This document shows positions 45,491 to 53,338 of a DNA stretch of 60,958 nucleotides, piece after piece. The stretch comes from Pseudonocardia sulfidoxydans NBRC 16205 (GTDB taxonomy: Bacteria > Actinomycetota > Actinomycetes > Mycobacteriales > Pseudonocardiaceae), in NCBI RefSeq assembly GCF_007989085.1, contig NZ_BJVJ01000038.1, positions 1 to 60,958 on the forward strand, given 5' to 3'. Both the position numbers and the translations under genes were made by a program. The notes under the pieces were generated by a model. The model saw only the letters and a program-made list of their open reading frames with translations. It was not told the origin of the DNA and did no database searches. Every line of letters begins with the position of its first letter. Position 1 is the stretch's first letter.

Positions 45491-45534
45491 CTGTGAGTGG
45501 CGATAGTCGCTATAGCGACTATCGCCACTCACAG
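45491..45534. terminator. Perfect 44-bp palindrome between convergent synthetase and TetR genes
   Basis: The arm CTGTGAGTGGCGATAGTC plus GCTA meets its exact complement with no loop. It begins 10 bp after the synthetase stop, and the stop codon of the convergent TetR gene (45529-45531) lies inside its right arm, so it serves both gene ends. Confidence 0.8.
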
Positions 45535-46221
45535 CTGTTCGGGGAGCATCCCGGCCAGGACGAGGCGCAGGACCCGGGCGAGCTGGTCGTCGGGGGACTC
45601 GCCGGTGTGGGTGGGCGGCTCCGCGAGCACGGCGGCCAGGTGCGGGTACCGGCCGCTCGCGACGGCCTGGCGCATCAACTGGACCTGCACGGCGAGGAAG
45701 TCGTCGTCGAGGATGCCGCCGCCCGGGCGCTCGCTCGCGGCGTAGGTCTGGATCATCCCGAACAGCGTGCCGACGACCTCCATCTTGCGTGCCCCGGGCG
45801 CGGGGTGGCCGGCCATGCGCGCCAACGTGTTCTCGACGACCAGCGTCCCGTTGGGGCCCGCCGCGGGCCGGGAGCGGACGATGTCGAGCAGCCACGGGCG
45901 TGCGCGCAGCAGGTGCAGCACTCCGATGTGGTCGGCCACGAGGTCGTCGCGCCAGTCGCCGCTGTCGGGGGCGGGCGTGAACGCTGCGAGGGCGGCATCG
46001 GCCATCAGGTCGAGCAGGTCGTCGCGGGTCGCGACGTAGCGGTACAGCGACGCCGCGCCCGTCCCGAGGCGGGAGGCGACGCGGCGCATCGTGACAGCGG
46101 CGAGCCCGTCGGCGTCGGCGACGGCGAGCGCGGCCTCGGTGATCTGGGCGCGGCTCCACTCCGCGGGCCGCCCGGTGCGGGCGGGTTCCTCGGGTTCGAG
46201 CCAGATCGAGCGGTAGGTCAT
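45529..46221 (-). CDS. TetR/AcrR family transcriptional regulator
   Basis: A 230-residue regulator. The N-terminal HTH reads WSRAQITEAALAVADADGLA, then TMRRVASRLGTGAASLYRYV. The C-terminal ligand-binding part resembles the TetR_C family found after tetracycline-type repressors (DWRDDLVADHIGVLHLLRAR). The ATG is at 46221. It is divergent from the orphan F0 subunit a gene across 93 bp containing a strong palindrome, so it likely controls itself and that gene. Confidence 0.9.
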   Translation of the reverse strand: MTYRSIWLEPEEPARTGRPAEWSRAQITEAALAVADADGLAAVTMRRVASRLGTGAASLYRYVATRDDLLDLMADAALAAFTPAPDSGDWRDDLVADHIGVLHLLRARPWLLDIVRSRPAAGPNGTLVVENTLARMAGHPAPGARKMEVVGTLFGMIQTYAASERPGGGILDDDFLAVQVQLMRQAVASGRYPHLAAVLAEPPTHTGESPDDQLARVLRLVLAGMLPEQL

Positions 46222-46262
46222 CGCACACCCGGCCGAGGGCGCGCGGCATCCATCGCGTACAT

Positions 46263-46286
46263 TGTTCGCGAACAGGGTTTGCGAAC
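46263..46286. promoter_or_regulatory. Candidate TetR operator (double palindrome)
   Basis: TGTTCGCGAACA (46263-46274) is a perfect 12-bp palindrome. Three bases beyond the GTTCGCGAAC core comes a near copy, GTTTGCGAAC (46277-46286). The pair is centred between the TetR and subunit a starts. Confidence 0.7.
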
Positions 46287-46314
46287 TGTCCACCACGCGA
46301 CGAGGGGGTCGACG

Positions 46315-47028
46315 ATGGCTGGTACGGAGCTGTCGGCAGCGGCCGAGGTGCAGCCCGGCGAACACTGGACGGGCACCTGGCTCGGCATGACGGTCAACCT
46401 CGACACGATCGTCGCGACGCTCGTCGCCGCGGTGATCGTCTGCGGGCTCGGGCTGTACATGGCGCGCCGCGCCGTCGCGGGCCGGCCCAGCGTGGCGCAG
46501 GTGGCCTTCGAGGCCCTCGTCGGCTGGGTGCAGGGGCAGAGCGAGCAACTCATGGGTTCACGGACGCCGCGCGGCGTCGTCGGCCTCGCGGTGTCGTTGT
46601 TCGCCTTCATCCTCGCCTGCAACTGGCTCGCGGTGCTGCCCACCGAACACGTCCTCCCACCGCCGACGGCCGACGTCAACCTGACCTACCCCCTGATGCT
46701 GCTGGTCGTCGTCTGGGTCAACGTGGCCGGCATCCGCGCCCAGGGCCTGCGCGGGCACCTCGTGGCCATCGTGCGCAAGGGCCCGTTCGAGATCATCTCG
46801 CAGTTCTTCGGCCGGCCGGCCTCGCTGGCGCTGCGGCTGTGGGGCAACATCTTCGCGGGCGGGCTGATGGTGGGCATCATCGGGCTGCTCCCGGTCTACG
46901 TGCTGTGGCTGCCCACCGCGGCGTGGAAGCTCTTCGACCTGTTCATCGGCGGCCTGCAGGCCGTCATCTTCGCCCTGCTCACGCTCATCTACTTCGGTGA
47001 GGCGGTCGAGGCCCGGGAGGAGCACTGA
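46315..47028 (+). CDS. Orphan F-type ATP synthase subunit a (AtpB-like)
   Basis: A 237-residue membrane protein resembling the F0 proton-channel subunit. It has five to six hydrophobic helices. The conserved helix SLALRLWGNIFAGGLMVGII holds the essential arginine next to the c-ring, and GGLQAVIFALLTLIYFGEAV is the conserved last helix. FGRPASLALR and MLLVVVWVNVAGIRAQGLRG also match. No other ATP synthase gene is in the window, so it stands apart from a normal atp operon. It may be a spare or alternative a subunit; it is probably under TetR control. A strong terminator follows. Confidence 0.85.
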   Translation: MAGTELSAAAEVQPGEHWTGTWLGMTVNLDTIVATLVAAVIVCGLGLYMARRAVAGRPSVAQVAFEALVGWVQGQSEQLMGSRTPRGVVGLAVSLFAFILACNWLAVLPTEHVLPPPTADVNLTYPLMLLVVVWVNVAGIRAQGLRGHLVAIVRKGPFEIISQFFGRPASLALRLWGNIFAGGLMVGIIGLLPVYVLWLPTAAWKLFDLFIGGLQAVIFALLTLIYFGEAVEAREEH

Positions 47029-47042
47029 CCGTCGGCGCCACG

Positions 47043-47082
47043 CGCAGGAGCCCGGCCGTCGGGTGACGGCCGGGCTCCTGCG
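47043..47082. terminator. Strong bidirectional stem-loop terminator
   Basis: A perfect 18-bp stem, CGCAGGAGCCCGGCCGTC (47043-47060) with its complement at 47065-47082, and a GGGT loop, between the convergent subunit a and DUF7455 genes. Confidence 0.9.
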
Positions 47083-47100
47083 TCGTGGTGAGGGAGGCGG

Positions 47101-47319
47101 TCAGGGGTCGGTGACCAGCTCCGCTCCGATCTCGCGCAGCCGGGGTGCGTGCCGGCGGGCGTGGTGGCCGCAGAACAGCAGCTCCGCGGACGTCGGGAGG
47201 ACGACCCGGACGCGGGCGGCGGCACCGCAGGCGTCGCAGCGGTCGGCGCGGGTCAGCGGGCGGGTGACGGCCTCGGCGACGGCGGAGGTGGTCGCGGTGG
47301 CGGCGGCGAATGCGTTCAT
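47101..47319 (-). CDS. DUF7455 small zinc-binding protein (second copy)
   Basis: A 72-residue paralogue of the protein at 30122-30307: CDACGAAARVRVVLPT and ELLFCGHHARRHAPRLREIG keep the CxxC and CGHH pattern. It has a longer Ala/Thr-rich N terminus. The ATG at 47319 is used; an in-frame GTG at 47328 overlaps the upstream gene's stop (GTGA) and would couple the two genes. Function unknown. Confidence 0.8.
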   Translation of the reverse strand: MNAFAAATATTSAVAEAVTRPLTRADRCDACGAAARVRVVLPTSAELLFCGHHARRHAPRLREIGAELVTDP

Positions 47320-47324
47320 CACGA

Positions 47325-47552
47325 TCACGCGGCCGCGAGGACGGCGACGCCGGTCGGGGTGAGTGCGGCCGGGCCGGGCCGGTCGAGGATCAGGCCGGCG
47401 GTGGTCAGGCGCAGCCCGGCGAACTGGTCGCTCAGTTGCAGGCCGTCGACGACGAGGCCACCCCCGGCGGGGGAGAACTCGGCGCGACCGGCGGCGACGG
47501 CTCGCAGGACGGCGCGGTCGCGGCCGTTGATGGGGGTGACGGTGGCGTTCAT
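47325..47552 (-). CDS. Small protein of 75 residues, unrecognised
   Basis: Begins MNATVTPINGRDRAVLRAVA and ends in GLILDRPGPAALTPTGVAVL. The ATG follows GGGAG by six bases. The alternating helix and strand pattern (DRAVLRAVAAG, then GLVVDGLQLSDQFAGLRLT, then GLI) could be a minimal winged helix. It ends where the DUF7455 gene begins, so the two are probably one operon. No function can be assigned. Confidence 0.7.
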   Translation of the reverse strand: MNATVTPINGRDRAVLRAVAAGRAEFSPAGGGLVVDGLQLSDQFAGLRLTTAGLILDRPGPAALTPTGVAVLAAA

Positions 47553-47650
47553 GACGTTCTCCCTTCGGCGTGGTGACCGCTGTGATGCGGACCACTGAAG
47601 GATGCGCCGATCCCGGCGCCCGATACATGACGCCTACCCCCGACGTGCAA

Positions 47651-47683
47651 GGGCCACCCCTCCGGATTCCGGTGGGGTGGCCC
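47651..47683. terminator. Stem-loop downstream of the Hsp70 gene
   Basis: GGGCCACCCC (47651-47660) pairs with GGGGTGGCCC (47674-47683); the interior CCGG-ATT-CCGG can extend the stem after a T:T mismatch. It lies 28 bp past the Hsp70 stop, in the 159-bp gap before the 75-residue gene. Confidence 0.75.
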
Positions 47684-47711
47684 CTACTCCCGCGTGCTGC
47701 CGCGGGGACGC

Positions 47712-50285
47712 TCAGCCGGCGAGGTTGAGCATGGTCAGCGTGCCGTCGGTCAGGTTCGTGACGTAGCCGGTCTTGCCGTCGGGTGTCACCGCGACCGACG
47801 TCGGCGACGCGCCGACGGGCAGCGTGGCCGTCACCGAGTTCGAGTCGGCGCTGATCACCGACACGGAGTTGTCGGCGACGTTGACGACGTAGGCGAACCG
47901 GCCGTCGGGCGCCCAGCTGATCTCCTGCGGGTTCTTGCCCACCGGGATCCGGGCCACGACCTGGTCGTTGTCCGTGTTGATCATCGTGACGGTGTTCGAG
48001 TCGTAGTTGACGTTCGCGACGAGCGGCCGCTGGTGGTTCACCGCGAGGCTGTGCGGGCTCTTGTCGACCGGGATCTGGGCGATCTCGGTCTCGTTCGCCA
48101 CGTCCAGGACGGAGATGACGTTCGACTCGTGGTTGGCCGTGTAGGCCTTCGTGCCGTCGGTGCTGAACTCGATCCAGTGCGGGTTGGGCGCCACCTTGAG
48201 GGTGTTGACCACCGTGTTCGTCGACGTGTCGATGATCGAGATCGAGCCCGAGTCGTGGTTGGGCACCCACAGCTTGGAGCCGTCGGGGGTGACCGCCGCG
48301 AGGAACGGACGGGTGTCGACCTTGATGTCGGCGATGATCGAGTTCGTCGTCGTGTCGATCACGGCGACGTCGGCGATGGTCCGCGCGTCGTCCCACACGC
48401 TGACGTAGATCTTCTTGCCGTCGGGCGCGAACGCCAGGTACTGCGGCGGCCCGGCGTCGACGGGGATCGTCGCGGTGATCTTGTTGACCGACGTGTCGAT
48501 GACGGTCACGGTCTTGGTCGCCCGGTTGGCGACGTAGACCTGGCGGCCCGAGGGGGAGACGACCGCGAACCCGGCGGGCGTGCCGCCCGGGATCGTCTGG
48601 CCCAGCGACGGGATCGGCACGCTCGCCGCGACCGTGACCGTCGGGGTGGTGTCGCCGCCCGCGGCGGAGGTGTCGGTGGCCGCGCCGGCCGACGACGAGG
48701 CGCCGCCGTCGGTCGCGGTGCTGCCGGTGCGGCTGAGCGCCCACCACGTCCCGCCACCCACGAGCGCGAGGAGCACGACGACTGCGGCGACGATCGCGAG
48801 GACCTTCTTGTTGCCGCCACCCCCGGTCGAGCCCGGCGAGCCGGGCGCACCGGGCGCCGGGGGCGGCCCGGGGGGCGCGCCCTGCTGGAACTGGTTGGGC
48901 TGGGCCTGCTGACGCTGCTGCTGTTGCTGCTGCGGGGGCGGCGGCCCGGCCGCCGCGCGCTGACCCTGGCCGGCCTGCGGCGGTGGGGCGCCCCAGCCGT
49001 TGCCCTGCGGAGCGGGACCGCCTTGCTGCGGGGCACCGGGAGCACGCGGCGGCAACGTCGCCGCGCCCGCCTGCGGACCGCCGCTCGCGGCGTAGGCGCC
49101 GAAACCGGCGCCCGCGGCCGCCGCGGCGGCCGCGCCGGGCAGTGCGCCGCCCTGCTCGGGCGCGGCCGAGACGACGACGCCCGGCCAGGCGACCGCGCCG
49201 TCGGACCCGCGACCGGCGCCCGAGGCGCTGGCGGCGGCGAGGGTGGCCGCGCCGAGCGCGACCGCGTACTTGGGGTGGGCGTCGACGACCGTGGGCCGGC
49301 CGAGCTCCTCGGAGATCATCCGCGACACCAGCGGGATCCGCGACGACCCGCCGACGAGCAGGACCGCGGACAGGTTGGTGGGCTCCACCTGGGCCGAGCG
49401 CAGGGTCCGCGACAGCGTCCCGATCGTCGACTCGATGGGTGCGCGGATCATGTCCTCGAACTCGGCGCGGGTGATCCGGATGTCGAAGTGCCGACCGGGG
49501 AGGAAGACCGGGATCGTGGTCTCCGAGTCGATCGACAGCGCCTCCTTGGCCAGGACGCAGTCCTGGCGCAGCCGGGCCAGCGCGATCGCGGTCTGCGGGT
49601 CGCCCATGTCGAGCTCGGCGAGCGCACCGCCGGACGAGTAGTTGACGTGCGACAGGATCGCCTCGTCGAAGTCGACGCCGCCGAGGCGCTCGATCCCCTC
49701 GGGCGAACCCAGGATCTCGATACCGCCCGGATGCTTGCGCAGCACCGTGGCGTCGAACGTGCCGCCACCGAGGTCGTAGACCGCGATGACCTCACCGTCG
49801 GCCAGGTGCCGCGACGCGGCGTAGTGCGCGGCGGCGGCCTCCGGCTCGGTGACCGTCTCGGGGCCGGTCAGGCCCGCGAACTGCGGGACCTCCTCGAACA
49901 GCTCCCGGCGGAACGGGCCCCAGTTGGCGGGATGGGTGAGCACGACGCTGTCGGGTTTGCCGCCCTCGGTCTCGGTGACCCGGCCCAGTACGTCGCCGAG
50001 GAGGGTGCCGAGCAACGTCGTCACCGCGTAGGGCGAACCGCCCAGCACCACCGGTGTCGGGTCCCCGAGGCGGCGCTTGAACTCGCGCGCCACCCGGTCG
50101 GGGTTGCTCACCGCCCGCCGGTTGGCCGCGTCACCGGTGACGAGGTTGCCGTCCTCACGCAGGAAGACGACCGAGGGGGTGACGACCGTCCGGTCCCCGA
50201 GCGTGAACATCTCCACGCGGGAATCGCGGGCGACCGCAGCTGCCACGAACGTCGTCCCCAGATCGACTCCGAGGTTGTAACCCAC
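47712..50285 (-). CDS. Membrane-anchored Hsp70 / YVTN beta-propeller fusion protein
   Basis: An 857-residue protein. Residues 1 to ~350 are an Hsp70/actin-type ATPase: NLGVDLGTTFVAAAV (phosphate 1), AVYDLGGGTFDATVL (phosphate 2) and VLLVGGSSRIPLVSRMI. No peptide-binding Hsp70 C domain is seen. A Pro/Gln/Ala-rich linker (~350-505, with a Q run) precedes one membrane helix, KVLAIVAAVVVLLALVGGGT. Residues ~575-857 would be extracytoplasmic, with repeated YVANRATKTVTVIDT, KAYTANHESNVISVL and YVVNVADNSVSVIS blades of a YVTN propeller. GTG at 50285 follows GGAGG. It shares a 295-bp promoter region (50286-50580) with the sensor cluster and may monitor the envelope. Confidence 0.9.
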   Translation of the reverse strand: MGYNLGVDLGTTFVAAAVARDSRVEMFTLGDRTVVTPSVVFLREDGNLVTGDAANRRAVSNPDRVAREFKRRLGDPTPVVLGGSPYAVTTLLGTLLGDVLGRVTETEGGKPDSVVLTHPANWGPFRRELFEEVPQFAGLTGPETVTEPEAAAAHYAASRHLADGEVIAVYDLGGGTFDATVLRKHPGGIEILGSPEGIERLGGVDFDEAILSHVNYSSGGALAELDMGDPQTAIALARLRQDCVLAKEALSIDSETTIPVFLPGRHFDIRITRAEFEDMIRAPIESTIGTLSRTLRSAQVEPTNLSAVLLVGGSSRIPLVSRMISEELGRPTVVDAHPKYAVALGAATLAAASASGAGRGSDGAVAWPGVVVSAAPEQGGALPGAAAAAAAGAGFGAYAASGGPQAGAATLPPRAPGAPQQGGPAPQGNGWGAPPPQAGQGQRAAAGPPPPQQQQQQRQQAQPNQFQQGAPPGPPPAPGAPGSPGSTGGGGNKKVLAIVAAVVVLLALVGGGTWWALSRTGSTATDGGASSSAGAATDTSAAGGDTTPTVTVAASVPIPSLGQTIPGGTPAGFAVVSPSGRQVYVANRATKTVTVIDTSVNKITATIPVDAGPPQYLAFAPDGKKIYVSVWDDARTIADVAVIDTTTNSIIADIKVDTRPFLAAVTPDGSKLWVPNHDSGSISIIDTSTNTVVNTLKVAPNPHWIEFSTDGTKAYTANHESNVISVLDVANETEIAQIPVDKSPHSLAVNHQRPLVANVNYDSNTVTMINTDNDQVVARIPVGKNPQEISWAPDGRFAYVVNVADNSVSVISADSNSVTATLPVGASPTSVAVTPDGKTGYVTNLTDGTLTMLNLAG

Positions 50286-50580
50286 CGCCGCCTCCCCTGC
50301 AAACCGGCACACATGGTAACGAGCCGTCGCCGCCGGATCGAGATACCTCCGGGTGGGATTTCCCCTGGTCGGGCCAATTCGTCACTCGCCGGGACAGCGC
50401 GGAACGTTACCGAGCGCAGGCGCGTCGACACGACGGGGGAACACCCCGTTTCGAGGTGGGGTTTGCCCCATTCCTCGGCGGCGCGGTCGGGGGCAGGCTG
50501 CGACGATGATTGTCGAGCCCGCGCACCGCCCCGGCGGTGCCCCCGGCGCGGGTCCACGCTCCGAGCGGCAGGAGGCCCCG

Positions 50581-51216
50581 ATGGCGACCGACCCGGCGCC
50601 CGACGCCGTGGTGCCGACGGTCCGGCTGCTCTCGCCCGGCCCCGACGAGCTGCTGCGCTCGCACCGGGCCCATTGGGCACGCCGCCGCCGGCTCGAGCGC
50701 CAGCTCCACGACGGTGCGTCGCTGCGCATCTCGGCGCTCGCGCTGCGGATCGGCGTGATGCGCCACCGGATCGCGCAGTCGGCGCCGGACCTCGACGAGA
50801 CGATCGACGAGCTGCAGGAGCAGCTGCACGCCGTGCTGCAGGAGCTGCGCGACGTCGCCGGCCACATCTACCCGACGCTGCTCGACGAGGCAGGTCTCGG
50901 CCCGGCCCTGCGCGAGGCCGCCGACCGCAGCGAGGCCGTCGTCCGGGTCGTCGCCCCCGACGGCCGGTTCGACCCGGCGGCCGAGGGCGCCGCCTACTTC
51001 GCCGTCGCCGACGTCCTGTCGAGTCTCGGCGGGGTCTTCCGCGACGTCACGGTCACCGTCACCGCCGAAGAGCGGGCGCTGGTGGTCGTGCTGGACGAGG
51101 TCCCGGTGGACGCAGGAGGGCGGATGCTGGACGAGGTCGCCGGCCTGGGTGGGACGATCGACGTGACCGGCGGCACCGGCGTCGGCACTATCACTGCGAG
51201 GATCCCATGCGCGTAG
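50581..51216 (+). CDS. Sensor-like HisKA_3 protein with degenerate ATPase domain
   Basis: A 211-residue soluble protein. The dimerisation and phosphoacceptor helix is RRRRLERQLHDGASLRISAL with H43, followed by IYPTLLDEAGLGPALREAA. The region equivalent to HATPase_c (AAYFAVADVLSSLGG and VVLDEVPVDAGGRMLDE) lacks the N-box asparagines and the DxGxG box, so ATP binding is doubtful. It may be a phosphotransfer partner of the response regulator that follows. ATG after AGGAGG. Overlaps the next gene by 10 bp. Confidence 0.8.
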   Translation: MATDPAPDAVVPTVRLLSPGPDELLRSHRAHWARRRRLERQLHDGASLRISALALRIGVMRHRIAQSAPDLDETIDELQEQLHAVLQELRDVAGHIYPTLLDEAGLGPALREAADRSEAVVRVVAPDGRFDPAAEGAAYFAVADVLSSLGGVFRDVTVTVTAEERALVVVLDEVPVDAGGRMLDEVAGLGGTIDVTGGTGVGTITARIPCA

Positions 51217-51872
51217 CCCTGGCCGAGGACGGCGCCCTGTTCCGCGAGGGCCTCCTCATGCTGCTGCAGGCGACCGGTCACGAGGTCGTCGGCGCCACCG
51301 CCGACGGCGACTCCCTGCTCGACCTGCTCGCCACCGAACCGTGCGACGTCGCGATCCTCGACATCCGCATGCCCCCGGAACCCGACGGCGGGCTGATCAC
51401 CGCGGAACGGCTGCGCGCCAAGTACCCGGACATGGGCCTGCTGTTCCTGTCGCACTACGCCGAGTCGCACTACCTGATGCGGATCCTCAACATCGGTACC
51501 GACGCGATCGGCTACCGGCTCAAGGAGAAGGTCGGCAGCGTCGACGTCCTCTCCGACACCCTCGACCGCATCCGCGACGGCGAGATCGTCATCGAGCCGT
51601 CGCTGGCCAAGCGGCTCGTCGAGCGCCCGCGCGGGGAGAAGAAGGGCCTGGTCGCGTCGCTGTCCGAGCGCGAGACCGACGTCCTCAAGCTGATGGCCGA
51701 GGGCCGGTCCAACAACGGCATCGCGGGCCAGCTGTTCGTGACGCCCAAGGCCGTGGAGAAGCACATCGCGAACATCTTCGGCAAGCTCGGGCTGCACGCC
51801 GACACCTCGGAGAACCACCGGCGCGTCCTGGCGGTGCTCGCGTTCCTACGGTCCCAGCGTGACGACGACTGA
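51207..51872 (+). CDS. NarL/FixJ family response regulator
   Basis: A 221-residue regulator. Receiver domain 1-120 with E7/D8 (ALAEDGALFREG), phosphoacceptor D52 (DVAILDIRMPP) and the conserved lysine in YRLKEKVGS. The C-terminal LuxR HTH reads SLSERETDVLKLMAEGRSNN, then TPKAVEKHIANIFGKLGL. Its start overlaps the preceding sensor-like gene, and two further HisKA_3 proteins follow, so it is the only obvious output of this cluster. Confidence 0.93.
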   Translation: MRVALAEDGALFREGLLMLLQATGHEVVGATADGDSLLDLLATEPCDVAILDIRMPPEPDGGLITAERLRAKYPDMGLLFLSHYAESHYLMRILNIGTDAIGYRLKEKVGSVDVLSDTLDRIRDGEIVIEPSLAKRLVERPRGEKKGLVASLSERETDVLKLMAEGRSNNGIAGQLFVTPKAVEKHIANIFGKLGLHADTSENHRRVLAVLAFLRSQRDDD

Positions 51873-51964
51873 GCACCCGCCGGGGCTGTTCGGCGGGGTC
51901 GCCGTACCTCTAGCGTGACCGTCTCGAACCCGGGCGAGTCCCGGCCGGACGGGCATGGTGGGCG

Positions 51965-53335
51965 ATGAACCGGACGACACTCGCACGGCTGGTGCGGGGC
52001 CTGATCGTGGCGGCGGCGGTGGTCGTGGTGGTCGTCGTCCTCGTCGACGGCGTGGGACTGGCGCTGCGCCCCACCGACAGCATCGGTGTGCTGCTGCCGT
52101 TCGCGGCCGCCGCCGTCTGCGCGGTCGGTCTCGCGCTGCTCGCGCCGCGCATCACGCGGCTGGTCACCCGGCTGACCCACCACCGGGAGACGACGCCCTA
52201 CAGCGCGCTCGCCGACGCCGCCGCCCGGATCCGCGCCGGCTCGCTCGAGGAGGCGCTGCCCGGGCTCGCCGAGGTCGTCGCGGAGGGGACGTCGGCGGCG
52301 CGCGGGGAGGTGTGGCTGGCGGTCGGTGACCGGCTGGTGCTCGCCGCCCAGCACCCCGACCGGCCCACCGCGCCCGCCTCGACCCGGCCCGGGAACCTCG
52401 CCGTCGACAACCTCGCCGTGCTGCTGACCCGCGACGACACCGACCACGTCGTGCCGGTCCTCGACGGCACCGAGCTGCGGGCGGCGCTGACCGTCGGCAA
52501 ACCGGGCGCGTCGATCACCCCGGCCGACCAGCAGCTGATGCGCGACGTCGCCAACGGTGCCGCGATGCTGCTGCGCGGCGTCGCGCAGAACGCCGAGCTG
52601 GCCGAGCGGGTCCGCCGCGCCGACGAGCTCGCGACCACCCTGAAGGCCTCCCGGGCGCGGCTGGCGCGCGCCCGCGACATGGAACGCCGCCGCCTCGTCG
52701 TCGAGCTGTCCCACGCCACCACCGACCGGCTGTCCGGGCTGCGCGCCGACGTCGTCGCCGCCCGGAACGCGGTACTCACCGAGGGCTCCGAGGACGGCGC
52801 CGCGGCCGCCCGGCACCTCGCCGACGCCCGTACCGGCCTCGACGAGCTGCTCGACCGCTTCCGCGTGATCGCCCGCGGCGTCTACCCGAACGTCCTGCGC
52901 GACCACGGTCCCGTCGGCGCCCTCGACGAGGTGGTCGCCGACCTCCCCCGCGCGGTCACCCTCGGCGGCACCATGGACGAGCGGCTGAGCTGGGAGATCG
53001 AGTCCGGCATCTACTACGTCGCCGCCGCCGTCCTGAAGGGGCTGGCCGAGCAGGCGGCCGACGAGGAGCTGGGCATGACGCTCGACCACGCCGACGGCCG
53101 GGTGAGCCTCGCCGTCGACGACGCCTGCGCGCCCGTCGGGCTCGCCGCGATGCGGGAGGCCCTGGCCGACGAGGCCGAACGGCTGTCCGCGCTCGGCGGT
53201 GCCGTCGAGCTCGACGGCACCGAGCTGCCACCCGGCGGCGGCCCGGCCCACGTCGTCGTCCGCGCGTGGATACCCGACCGGCTCGAACCGCTGGTCGACG
53301 TCGGTGGGGCCGTGAGCTCCGCGGTCCGGGGCTGA
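51965..53335 (+). CDS. Membrane sensor-like HisKA_3 protein with degenerate ATPase domain
   Basis: A 456-residue protein with two N-terminal membrane helices (about 10-34 and 41-60), a GAF-like region (~75-215), a helical linker and an H-box-like RRRLVVELSHATTDRLSGLR with H250. The C-terminal ATPase-like part (YYVAAAVLKGLAEQA, LAVDDACAPVG) lacks clear N and G boxes, so kinase activity is doubtful. The end of the protein reads HVVVRAWIPDRL. The stop is three bases before the next GTG, so they are co-translated. Confidence 0.8.
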   Translation: MNRTTLARLVRGLIVAAAVVVVVVVLVDGVGLALRPTDSIGVLLPFAAAAVCAVGLALLAPRITRLVTRLTHHRETTPYSALADAAARIRAGSLEEALPGLAEVVAEGTSAARGEVWLAVGDRLVLAAQHPDRPTAPASTRPGNLAVDNLAVLLTRDDTDHVVPVLDGTELRAALTVGKPGASITPADQQLMRDVANGAAMLLRGVAQNAELAERVRRADELATTLKASRARLARARDMERRRLVVELSHATTDRLSGLRADVVAARNAVLTEGSEDGAAAARHLADARTGLDELLDRFRVIARGVYPNVLRDHGPVGALDEVVADLPRAVTLGGTMDERLSWEIESGIYYVAAAVLKGLAEQAADEELGMTLDHADGRVSLAVDDACAPVGLAAMREALADEAERLSALGGAVELDGTELPPGGGPAHVVVRAWIPDRLEPLVDVGGAVSSAVRG

Positions 53336-53338
53336 GCA

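Noticed and set aside
39311..45534. Composite transposon or phage att sites flanking the synthetase gene
   Set aside because: The two palindromes bracket the gene, but there is no transposase, integrase or target-site duplication, and a third copy lies at an unrelated gene end.
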